Notes: generated by a model not told the origin, from the sequence alone. 8,936 nt of DNA from an uncultured bacterium (GCA_900556295.1 USOK01000053.1:1-8936); one strand, 5' to 3'; numbered from the stretch's first letter, positions 1 to 7,281 are shown. Numbers and translations: made by a program.

Positions 1-68
1 CAGCTTTTGCCAATATTATAAGAATATGATAAAATTTTTGTTGATTATTAATGTGTTTTTTGAATTAA

Positions 69-96
69 ATACACTTAATGATTGATACACTAATGA
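69..96 (+). repeat. Imperfect direct repeat upstream of the operon promoter
   Basis: ATACACTTAATGA (69-81) is followed by ATACACTAATGA (85-96), the same word apart from one deleted T, with starts 16 bases apart. The pair sits just upstream of the TATAAT box at 108-113 and overlaps where a -35 element would lie. Tandem sites in this position are typical of activator or response-regulator binding, but no regulator is known here and chance repetition in AT-rich DNA is possible. Confidence 0.4.
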
Positions 97-113
97 CAAT
101 ATTTCACTATAAT
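82..113 (+). promoter_or_regulatory. Candidate promoter of the pilus/secretion operon
   Basis: A perfect -10 box TATAAT lies at 108-113, about 30 bases before the GTG start of the first gene. The best -35 match is TTGATA at 82-87, but the spacer would then be 20 bases, which is long. At the ideal 17-base spacing (85-90) the sequence is poor. A strong -10 with a weak -35 suggests either an activator-dependent promoter or a chance match. Confidence 0.4.
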
Positions 114-144
114 GGTGTAGTAAATAACTAGAAATAGGTGGCAA

Positions 145-861
145 GTGAGCAAAAATTTTATTGATAGATTTAAGGAAGAGGATAATAAGGACCGCTTTTG
201 GAGTCTTAATAAAAAGATTGGAGTGGGGCTGGCAGTATTGTTTCTTGCTGTTATAATGCTGAATACAACAGGCTGTACTCAAGGTAATGGAGATTCCACG
301 GCAGATGATATTACTAATATTGAAGTAAACCAAGAGCCTCAAGATACAGTTAAAGTTGGAAATGATGGTGTGAATGCTGCGATAGCTCCAGATGATGTTT
401 CTATTGTGGCTGATCAGGTTGCACAAAATAATACAATGGTTGCAATGTCTGTTGAGGATATGGGGAGATCTGATCCGTTTTTGCCGGAAGGTGAAAAAGT
501 TGTTGTTAAACCAAAACCTAAAAAACCGGCATATTCTAGTTATTTGATGCCACCACCGGAAACAATTACAGTTGATTCCACTGCCACAGAAGTTATTACA
601 ACAAAAGTTTCCGGAATTATGTATGATAAGTTTAATCCGTCAGCAATATTGAATATTAGCGGTTCTGACTATTTGGTAAGAACGGGCGATGTAATAAATG
701 GATATAAAATATTGTCTATCGGAAGAGAAACTGTAACCGTTCAATATGGTTCAAACGTATATAAAGCAAGTGTTGGAGAATTGTTTACCGGAAATGGTAT
801 AAACTTCAATACAGTGTCTAATTTGAATAGCAAGTTTGGAAGCAGTGTAAATAAGCGTTAA
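145..861 (+). CDS. PilP/GspC-like secretin-linking inner-membrane protein
   Basis: This 238-residue protein probably links the inner-membrane assembly complex to the secretin encoded next to it. It has a charged N-terminus (1-24), a hydrophobic segment (about 25-39), Cys44 just after it, a low-complexity periplasmic linker (45-105), a DPF motif at 110-112, a Pro/Lys-rich stretch (120-138) and a C-terminal beta-rich domain (about 149-214). That domain contains VSGIMYD, LVRTGDVINGYKI and VTVQYG, the pattern of the PilP/GspC homology region. There is no PDZ domain as in many GspC proteins. Cys44 in NTTGC is a poor lipobox, so it may be a membrane-anchored protein or a lipoprotein. The start is GTG; AGGTGG at 136-141 is a close ribosome binding site, and an in-frame TAA at 121-123 excludes a longer form. 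The family call is fairly firm; PilP versus GspC is open. Confidence 0.75.
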   Translation: MSKNFIDRFKEEDNKDRFWSLNKKIGVGLAVLFLAVIMLNTTGCTQGNGDSTADDITNIEVNQEPQDTVKVGNDGVNAAIAPDDVSIVADQVAQNNTMVAMSVEDMGRSDPFLPEGEKVVVKPKPKKPAYSSYLMPPPETITVDSTATEVITTKVSGIMYDKFNPSAILNISGSDYLVRTGDVINGYKILSIGRETVTVQYGSNVYKASVGELFTGNGINFNTVSNLNSKFGSSVNKR

Positions 862-887
862 TTTTAAGAATAAAAGCAGGAGCAGAT

Positions 888-2780
888 ATGGAAAATAAAA
901 TTCTAAACAAATTAATTGCAAGTCTGATGTTGGTATCATTTGTCTTTACAAATGGCACAATGATGGCTTCTGCAATGGAAAATGCGGGCGCCGTTCAATA
1001 CGGACGTGACGGGAGACCTGCGTTGAGGGATAATAATGGAGAGGATTCTCTAAAACTTAAAGGTGATGTAAGTTTTGTTAGAAAAAATCCCGCAATCAGT
1101 ATTAGTTTGAGAGATTCTGATGTAAAACAAGTTTTGAGAATGTTTGCTGATAAGGCTGGCATGAATATTGTTTTCCATGATTCTGTATCAGGTAATGTTA
1201 CATTAGATCTTGTAGATGTTCCGTTGAATAGGGCTTTTGAAATGGTTATGGAAATCAACGATTTAAATTATGTTGTTGATGATAGAACTATTATTGTTGC
1301 AAAAGCCGGTACAAGCGGATTTAATTTCGCAAAACAAGATATGACATTAATCCCAGTAAAATATGTCAGTGCAGCGGCTCTTGCAGACTTTTTGAATAAG
1401 AATATTTACGCAATGCATAAACCTGGGCTTTCCGATACAGATATTGTAACAACAAATCCTGTAACTAACGAGTTAATTGTATTTGGTACAAAAACAGACG
1501 TTGCTATTGCTAAAAAAGTTGTAGCGCAATTTGATAAAAAACCTCAGACAACAACATTCAAAGTAAATCATACAACTCCTGCAGAAATGGCAGATATGAT
1601 TTGTAATATGTTATTGCCTGCTTCATCTGGAGCAACAGCAGGAGGTTCTTCTGGAGGAGGAAGCTCTTCTTCAAGTGAAACTGCTCCAGTAAAGGGAGGA
1701 GATGATGGAGCTTCAACAGGTGGTGCTGCAGGTATTATGACTGGTGCAGCAGCAGCTTCTGATTCTTCTTCAATTGCTTTGAATGCCGGTACTGTTGTTT
1801 GCACTTTGGACGGACAAGTTAGTGGTTCTGTTTCATCTTTAGGTTTGCAGAACCTGTCTGTAGCATATTATTCTCAGTTAGGTACAGTAAATATTATTGG
1901 TGGTTCAGAAAGTCAAATCGAGATGATAAAAGACTTCATTGCAGAAACTGATAAAAAACAACCACAAGCTTATTTGGAAATTTCAATTGTTGAATTGAAC
2001 GAAGATGGCAGTAAGACATTACAAAATGAATGGAAACTTTGGAGCAAATATTTTTCTGCTACATTTGATGGAGAGTCAACAAAAACTAACCCATTGTATC
2101 CAACAATGATAAAAGGTACTGGTTATGATATTGTTGATACTTCTGGTGATACTCCGGAAGTTAAATACTCTGTTGCAAAATATACAGGTCCGATGACATT
2201 GAGTTATGCTATCAACTATTTGGTTAGAAACTCTAAAGGTCGTGTAGTTGCAAATCCAAGAATTTTGATTACTAACGGAGAAGAATCAACAATCGATATT
2301 ACTCAAGATTACATTGAATCAACAGAATCAGAACAGAGCGCATATACAGGTGGTACAATTGCAACAAGAACATATAATATTGCAAGTGATGCGGGGGTAA
2401 AAGTTTCTATAACTCCGTTCATAAGCCCAGATGGGTATGTAACAATGAATATTAAACCTGAATATTCAACAATTTTGAGTACAGTTCCTGCGACAGACGC
2501 AGTTGGTACATATACAGCAGCAACATTGCTTTCTCACAGAAACCTTGAATTGAAAAACATAAGAATTAAAGATGGAGAAACACTTGTTCTTGCAGGTATG
2601 ATTAACGAAGAAGAACAAAAAACAATTGGGAAAATCCCTGTTCTAGGTGACTTGCCGGTAGTAGGCACCTTGTTCAGAACAACAACTTCTGAAAAGAAGA
2701 AAAATGAAATGGTTATTATGATTACACCAAAAATCGTAACTGATACAGAAGATTCAGTTGGAAATGCTGATACTCTATAA
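888..2780 (+). CDS. pilQ/gspD: Outer-membrane secretin (PilQ/GspD family)
   Basis: This 630-residue protein forms the multimeric outer-membrane channel for a type IV pilus or type II secretion pseudopilus. It has a signal peptide (1-29, hydrophobic core 9-21, likely cut after ASA), an N0/STN domain (about 68-138), an N1 domain (about 151-218), a second N domain (about 222-356) interrupted by a Gly/Ser/Ala-rich insert (about 245-300), and the secretin pore domain (about 360-616). The pore domain carries NPRIL (456-460), DAGVKVSITPFIS (501-513) and the family signature IPVLGDLPVVGTLFR (583-597), followed by NEMVIMITPKIV. No AMIN domain precedes N0, unlike many PilQ proteins. AGGAG (878-882) lies five bases before the ATG, and the gene starts 26 bases after the linker gene. 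The family is certain; the choice between PilQ and GspD is not. Confidence 0.93.
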   Translation: MENKILNKLIASLMLVSFVFTNGTMMASAMENAGAVQYGRDGRPALRDNNGEDSLKLKGDVSFVRKNPAISISLRDSDVKQVLRMFADKAGMNIVFHDSVSGNVTLDLVDVPLNRAFEMVMEINDLNYVVDDRTIIVAKAGTSGFNFAKQDMTLIPVKYVSAAALADFLNKNIYAMHKPGLSDTDIVTTNPVTNELIVFGTKTDVAIAKKVVAQFDKKPQTTTFKVNHTTPAEMADMICNMLLPASSGATAGGSSGGGSSSSSETAPVKGGDDGASTGGAAGIMTGAAAASDSSSIALNAGTVVCTLDGQVSGSVSSLGLQNLSVAYYSQLGTVNIIGGSESQIEMIKDFIAETDKKQPQAYLEISIVELNEDGSKTLQNEWKLWSKYFSATFDGESTKTNPLYPTMIKGTGYDIVDTSGDTPEVKYSVAKYTGPMTLSYAINYLVRNSKGRVVANPRILITNGEESTIDITQDYIESTESEQSAYTGGTIATRTYNIASDAGVKVSITPFISPDGYVTMNIKPEYSTILSTVPATDAVGTYTAATLLSHRNLELKNIRIKDGETLVLAGMINEEEQKTIGKIPVLGDLPVVGTLFRTTTSEKKKNEMVIMITPKIVTDTEDSVGNADTL

Positions 2781-2797
2781 ACTAAAATAATAGAAAG

Positions 2798-4807
2798 ATG
2801 AATGAACTTCTAAACAGATTAAAAAACAGTGTCAATCTACAGATACTGAATAAAGTAAACAGTGCACTATTGGAACAATTTAAATTTGTTCCAATTAGTG
2901 TTAAGGATAATTATTTGTTTGTTGCGATAAATTCATCTTCTGATAAAGATATTATTAACCACAAATTAAAAGAGTTTTACCCGCAACAGGTAAAATTTAT
3001 TCAAGTTCCGGATCAGGATTTATTTGACTTGATAAAGAGTTTGAAGGCTGAAATGCAGAAAGATTCTTCAGATGATGGAACTTCAAAACAAGTAAAACTC
3101 GGTGAACTTCTTATCCAAAAAGGTTATATTAATGATGTTCAGCTTCTTCAAGCTTTGGCAGAAAGTAAACGTCAAAAAATCCCTATTGGGTCAACGTTGT
3201 TCAAGCTAGGGTTTATTACTCTTGAGCAGTTGAAAGAAATTCTGCACTTGCAGACTGGATACGATTTAGTTACGCCTGAGCAGTTGGCTTCGCAAGATAA
3301 GTTTATCAAAATTTTGCCGGAAGATTTTATTAAAACAAATAAAATTATTCCAATTTCTTCAGATGGAAAAACTTTAATTTTAGGGGTTGTAACTCCTGTA
3401 AAACCTGATGTCTTAAAAGATATTATTTATCTAACAGGTCAAAACCCTAAACAGTTGTTGATGACTCATTACGAGTTCCAAAACTGCTTGGATACTTTCT
3501 TTAGTGAACAGAAAAAAGAAACTGAAAAAGTAATCAAAGAAATTGAGAGTGAGGCAGAAGAATTTGAAACAGAAGAATCTTTAGCTGATATGGTTGATAA
3601 ACAGTTGAAAGATTCAACCGGTTCTGTTGCAAAATTTGTTAACCAAATTATTACAAACGCTATTGATAATAAGGTTTCTGATATTCACATTGAACCAAGA
3701 TTGTCAGGGTACATTGTTAGATACAGAAAAGATGGTATGTTACAAAAAGTTTTGGATATTCCTCCAAAAGTTGAAACTTCTGTAATCGCTCGTTTTAAGG
3801 TCCTTTCAAGAATGAATATCGCAGAACACAGACGCCCGCAGGATGGTACGTTTTCAATAAAATATAAAAACGGTTCTTACGATTTTCGTATAAACACTCT
3901 TCCTGTTTCCGGAAAGGAAAAGGTTTGTATCCGTGTACTTGCGCCGGCTGTGAGTCTAAATGCTGCTGATAAAAATATTAATCTTGTTGGTGGTACACCG
4001 GAAGATATCGTAAAAATCAAAAATATGGTTAGTTGTCCAAACGGAATTATTTTAACATCAGGCCCTACCGGTTCTGGTAAAACAACGACTTTGTATTCTG
4101 TATTGAAGAGTTTGAATGATGAGGACGTTAATATTACGACAATTGAGGACCCGATAGAAATTAAGTTGGAAGGTATTAACCAGTCACAGATTAACGCAAA
4201 AGCAGGAATTACGTTCGCATCTTGCATGAGAGCTATTTTAAGACAGGACCCTGATATTATCCTTGTTGGTGAAATCCGTGACTACGAAACATTGGAAATT
4301 GCTATTTCTGCGGCATTGACAGGTCACCTTGTATTGAGCACTGTTCACACAAACTCTGCAGCTGCAACAGTTACTCGTTTGATAGAAATGGGGGCAAAAG
4401 ATTATCTTGTTTCTTCAACTTTGTCAGGTGTAATTGCTCAACGTTTGGTTAGAAGATTGTGCGATGATTGTAAAGAGGAATATTTTGCGACTCACGATGA
4501 AGCAAGACAAATTATTGCTGATGAAAAAGAAATCCAAGAATTTATGAAAAAACCGATTTATAGAGCTAAAGGCTGTAGTAAATGTGATTTTACAGGATAT
4601 AAAGGCAGACTTGGTGTTTATGAAATCATGGCGATTAACAAAGAAATTAAAAAACTGGTAGCAATGGGGGCTCACGATTTGGAAATCGAAGAAGCTGCTG
4701 TTAGAAATGGTATGAGAACATTGCACCAATCTTGTATGTCTCACATACTTAACGGGTTAACAACAATTGATGAATTCGTCAGAGTTCTCGGTGTGGTTAA
4801 CGAATAG
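2798..4807 (+). CDS. pilB/gspE: Type IV pilus/type II secretion assembly ATPase (PilB/GspE family)
   Basis: This 669-residue cytoplasmic hexameric ATPase powers pilus or pseudopilus assembly. An extra N-terminal domain (about 28-80) precedes a GspE-N/MshEN-like region with two tandem LG-x(6)-G helical motifs (about 100-152) and a further alpha/beta domain (about 165-235). An acidic linker (240-262) leads to the motor: SDIHIEP (294-300), Walker A GPTGSGKTT (422-430), Asp box TIEDPIE (448-454), Walker B DPDIILVGEIRD (484-495) and His box TGHLVLSTVHTN (508-519). Cys555, Cys558, Cys593 and Cys596 form the zinc tetracysteine site of assembly ATPases, which argues against the retraction ATPase PilT. 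The start follows the secretin stop by 17 bases; only GAAAG at 2793-2797, touching the ATG, could serve as a ribosome site, so translation may be coupled. The function is secure. Confidence 0.95.
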   Translation: MNELLNRLKNSVNLQILNKVNSALLEQFKFVPISVKDNYLFVAINSSSDKDIINHKLKEFYPQQVKFIQVPDQDLFDLIKSLKAEMQKDSSDDGTSKQVKLGELLIQKGYINDVQLLQALAESKRQKIPIGSTLFKLGFITLEQLKEILHLQTGYDLVTPEQLASQDKFIKILPEDFIKTNKIIPISSDGKTLILGVVTPVKPDVLKDIIYLTGQNPKQLLMTHYEFQNCLDTFFSEQKKETEKVIKEIESEAEEFETEESLADMVDKQLKDSTGSVAKFVNQIITNAIDNKVSDIHIEPRLSGYIVRYRKDGMLQKVLDIPPKVETSVIARFKVLSRMNIAEHRRPQDGTFSIKYKNGSYDFRINTLPVSGKEKVCIRVLAPAVSLNAADKNINLVGGTPEDIVKIKNMVSCPNGIILTSGPTGSGKTTTLYSVLKSLNDEDVNITTIEDPIEIKLEGINQSQINAKAGITFASCMRAILRQDPDIILVGEIRDYETLEIAISAALTGHLVLSTVHTNSAAATVTRLIEMGAKDYLVSSTLSGVIAQRLVRRLCDDCKEEYFATHDEARQIIADEKEIQEFMKKPIYRAKGCSKCDFTGYKGRLGVYEIMAINKEIKKLVAMGAHDLEIEEAAVRNGMRTLHQSCMSHILNGLTTIDEFVRVLGVVNE

Positions 4808-4815
4808 GAGAAACT

Positions 4816-6042
4816 ATGCCAATATATAACTATATAGCGTTAAAAAATAATAAAGATATCGTAAAAGGTAAGGTTGAGGCTCAAGACCAAAGAGAAGCAA
4901 GAGCTAATATTAAGAGCCTTGGTTTTATTCCGACTAAAGTATACGAGGAAAAAGCTAAGGGTGAAGGTGAAGAAGACAAAAAACTTGATGTCAAAGCCGG
5001 TAAGATGAAAAAACTTGGGTTGCAGGACCGTATGGATTTTACGTCAACTTTGCAAATCTTGGCTCAGTCAGGTATTCCGATTATTGAATCCTTGATGTTT
5101 ATCGAAAATGATGCCGCAAAGCTCAAAGTAAGACTTGTTGCAAAAGAGTTACGGCGTCAGATTATGACAGGTGCAACTTTTGCTGATACAATTGCAAAAT
5201 ATCCTGATCAATTCGGACAGATTTATATCGGTTTGGTAAAAGCCGGTGAAGATTCCGGTGAATTGGAAAAAACTTTGCAACGTTTGTTAGAGCTTTTGAG
5301 CAAAGAAGCAAATATTAGGGGTAAAGTTATTGGTACATTGATGTATCCGATGTTTGTAATTGTTTTGGCGGTAATTATCGTTCTTGTTATGTTGATGTTC
5401 GTATTCCCTGTATTTAAAGAAATGTTTGATGGTATGGGAAAAGACTTGCCGTGGATTACTGCAACATTGATGAGCGCCGGTATTTTCTTAAAGACTTATT
5501 GGTTCTTTGTGCCAATTATTATAGGCTCAATTTGCGGTTTCTTTACGTTTATAATGAGATGGCAACCAAGTAAAAGAAAAATTGATGAATTTGTTCTGAA
5601 AGTGCCGTTGTTGAACGACTTAATTCAGTATTCAAACTTTGCCAACTTTATTGCTGTAATGCAAGTTGCGTATGATGCCGGTGTTCCTATTATTGAATGT
5701 TTATACTTGGCAAATGTTACTCTTACAAATCATACGCTTAAAACAAAAATTGAAACAGCAACATTAAAGGTTCAACAAGGTCAACATTTGTCAATTGCTT
5801 TACGTTCAACTCAAGTTATGCCGAAGATGATTTTATTCATGATTGCAACAGGTGAACAATCAGGACGTTTGGGTGACATGCTTTTGCAGGCAACTAACTT
5901 TATTGATAAAAAATTGGATGGTATTATTGACACAATGACAAAAATGATTGAACCGATAATGCTTATTGTAATTGGTAGTATCGTATTGACTTTGGCGTTA
6001 GCACTGTACTTGCCATTGTTCAGTTCATATATGTCAGATTAA
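4816..6042 (+). CDS. pilC/gspF: Inner-membrane platform protein (PilC/GspF family)
   Basis: This 408-residue polytopic protein is the inner-membrane platform on which the assembly ATPase acts. An N-terminal region (1-66) begins with the typical YNYIALK and GKVEAQD and ends in a charged linker. Two T2SSF domains follow (about 71-194 and 271-394), each with the family pattern: ILAQSGIPIIESL (81-93) with KAGEDSGELE (142-151) in the first, and VAYDAGVPIIECL (284-296) with ATGEQSGRL (344-352) in the second. Membrane segments lie near 178-199, 227-247 and 378-400, the expected topology. The length is normal for the family. The AGGAG ribosome site (4806-4810) overlaps the ATPase stop codon TAG (4805-4807), five bases before the ATG, so the two genes are almost certainly cotranscribed. 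PilC versus GspF cannot be settled from this protein alone. Confidence 0.94.
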   Translation: MPIYNYIALKNNKDIVKGKVEAQDQREARANIKSLGFIPTKVYEEKAKGEGEEDKKLDVKAGKMKKLGLQDRMDFTSTLQILAQSGIPIIESLMFIENDAAKLKVRLVAKELRRQIMTGATFADTIAKYPDQFGQIYIGLVKAGEDSGELEKTLQRLLELLSKEANIRGKVIGTLMYPMFVIVLAVIIVLVMLMFVFPVFKEMFDGMGKDLPWITATLMSAGIFLKTYWFFVPIIIGSICGFFTFIMRWQPSKRKIDEFVLKVPLLNDLIQYSNFANFIAVMQVAYDAGVPIIECLYLANVTLTNHTLKTKIETATLKVQQGQHLSIALRSTQVMPKMILFMIATGEQSGRLGDMLLQATNFIDKKLDGIIDTMTKMIEPIMLIVIGSIVLTLALALYLPLFSSYMSD

Positions 6043-6052
6043 GGGTGTAAAA

Positions 6053-6859
6053 ATGAGAAAAACGTACGTAATTACTGGTTCAACATCCGGCATTGGAAAG
6101 GCGCTGTTGCAAAAATTAGTTAAAAATAACACTGTTTTTGCAGGCTATCGTAACGAAAAATATGTTGCGGAGTTGGAAAAATTCGGGGCAATTCCTTTCT
6201 ATATAGATATGGAACGTGAAGAAAGTATTCGTCAGGCAACTGCATATATTAAATCAAGAACAAATCGAATTGATACATTGATTAACGTCGCAGGGTGCGT
6301 TGTCGCTGGAGTTATGGAGCAAATTCCAGTTGCGAACTTACGTAGACAGTTTGAGGTTAATACATTTTCGCATATAAATTTTACTCAAAATTTGTTGCCA
6401 TTGCTGGACAATGCAAAAGTTATAAATATAAGTTCAATGTCGAGTTTTGGAATTTTCCCTTTTGTAGCCCCGTATTGTGCTTCAAAAAGAGCTTTGGATA
6501 TTCTGTTTAATGCGATGGCACTGGAATCTGGGTTGAAAGTAATTTCAATAAAACCTGGAGTAATTGCAACTCCACTTTGGGATAAGTCGATAGAGCTTAA
6601 TAAAGATGCGATTGATGGTTGCCATGGTTATGATAAAGAAATGAAATATATGATTGAAAACGCTCATAAAAACGGGCAAAAAGGTTTGAGCGTTGATAAA
6701 GTTGTTAATACGATTTTGAAAGTAGATGCAATGGCTAATCCGAACCCTTCTTATACAGTCGGTTTTGATGCGAAGTTTGCTGAAATTGTTTCAAAATTTC
6801 CGTTTGCTTGGCAAAATAAATTGATAAAATTTGGCATGAAAAGAAAATTTGGAAGATAA
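6053..6859 (+). CDS. Classical short-chain dehydrogenase/reductase (SDR)
   Basis: This 268-residue protein should be a soluble NAD(P)-dependent oxidoreductase with a Rossmann fold. Visible motifs are the cofactor loop TGSTSGIG (8-15), Asp52 after the third strand, NVAG (78-81, a variant of NNAG), Asn103, the ISS catalytic serine region (126-128), YCASK (Tyr141 and Lys145, the active pair) and KPGVIATPLW (167-176). Arg33 at the end of the second strand suggests NADP(H) rather than NAD(H). All catalytic residues of the Asn-Ser-Tyr-Lys tetrad are present. The substrate cannot be read from the sequence; similar proteins act on retinoids, steroids or lipid-like alcohols and ketones, or are of unknown role. 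AAGGGTG (6041-6047) is the ribosome site, and the gene begins 10 bases after the platform gene, so it is very likely the last gene of that operon although no pilus role is known for SDRs. Confidence 0.9.
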   Translation: MRKTYVITGSTSGIGKALLQKLVKNNTVFAGYRNEKYVAELEKFGAIPFYIDMEREESIRQATAYIKSRTNRIDTLINVAGCVVAGVMEQIPVANLRRQFEVNTFSHINFTQNLLPLLDNAKVINISSMSSFGIFPFVAPYCASKRALDILFNAMALESGLKVISIKPGVIATPLWDKSIELNKDAIDGCHGYDKEMKYMIENAHKNGQKGLSVDKVVNTILKVDAMANPNPSYTVGFDAKFAEIVSKFPFAWQNKLIKFGMKRKFGR

Positions 6860-6894
6860 GTTTATTGCAGAGCTTATATATTTATTTATATTGT

Positions 6895-6909
6895 AAATAG
6901 TGACTATTT
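6895..6909. repeat. Perfect short dyad after the SDR gene
   Basis: AAATAGTGACTATTT is a perfect inverted repeat with 7-base arms around a single G, 35 bases after the SDR stop codon. It could be a protein-binding site or a weak hairpin. It has no GC-rich stem or long T run, so it is a poor terminator. Confidence 0.4.
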
Positions 6910-6931
6910 TCGAAAGTTAATTTAATTGAAA

Positions 6932-6985
6932 CGGTCATTCTGGAATCCGATCCATAGTCTATTAAACAATAGATTCCTGAGTCAA
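6932..6985. repeat. Palindromic element, possibly a dispersed repeat
   Basis: GGAATC (6942-6947) is mirrored by GATTCC (6972-6977), and the flanks continue imperfectly (ATTC at 6937-6940 against GAGT at 6979-6982, one wobble). Inside, AGTCTATT (6956-6963) and AATAGATT (6968-6975) form an 8-pair stem with one G-T pair and an AAAC loop, sharing bases with the outer arms. The wording, with GTCATTCTGGAATCC on the left and GATTCCTGAGTC on the right, resembles small palindromic repeats dispersed between genes in some bacteria. Only one copy is in the window, so its repeat nature is inferred. Confidence 0.35.
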
Positions 6986-7033
6986 ATTGCCTAGATAGAG
7001 GAATAAACAATAACTCGTTAGTATTTAAGCATG

Positions 7034-7080
7034 AATAAAAGTGCTAAGCAGGCGGGATGGGTATTCCGTCCTACTTTATT
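7034..7080 (+). terminator. Strong hairpin, possible terminator or ncRNA stem
   Basis: AGGCGGGAT (7050-7058) pairs with ATTCCGTCCT (7063-7072) around a GGGT loop, giving nine pairs with one bulged T and one G-T pair. An outer stem pairs AATAAAAGT (7034-7042) with ACTTTATT (7073-7080), leaving GCTAAGC bulged out. Downstream is T-rich (TTATTATTGTTATTATG) but lacks an unbroken T run. It lies about 190 bases after the SDR stop and could end operon transcription, perhaps in both directions, or be the 3' stem of a small RNA. Confidence 0.4.
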
Positions 7081-7281
7081 ATTGTTATTATGTTGATATT
7101 TCGACAACTAAACTATCTTTTTCTCAAAATAATATCATAATTCAATATATCTAAAATCTCAGCCAATTCAGAAACTTTATTTGCTGTGCCAAGTTTTCTG
7201 TTTCAAGTCTAATTCCTCTATTCATTTCCCAATAATACTATTTATTGCTGAATAAAAACAGTTCCAATTTGTTATATTATT

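Noticed and set aside
1..84. Open frame from position 2 to a stop near 85, as the tail of an upstream gene.
   Set aside because: The 27 residues are low-complexity (Ile, Leu, Asn, Phe-rich) and match nothing I recognise; in DNA this AT-rich such a frame is expected by chance.
1568..1804. Minus-strand frame rich in Pro, Ala and Glu opposite the secretin gene.
   Set aside because: It is the reverse reading of the Gly/Ser-rich insert of the secretin and has no independent start signals.
3877..4227. Minus-strand frame of 116 codons opposite the ATPase gene.
   Set aside because: It lies across the Walker A and Asp-box coding region, whose conservation explains the sequence, and it resembles no protein family.
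6931..6990. A tRNA-like T arm around GGAATCC.
   Set aside because: No acceptor stem, anticodon arm or complete cloverleaf can be drawn on either strand.
6961..7012. CRISPR-like repeat from the two copies of TAAACAATA (6963-6971 and 7004-7012).
   Set aside because: There are only two 9-base copies, AT-rich, with no further regular units or nearby cas genes.
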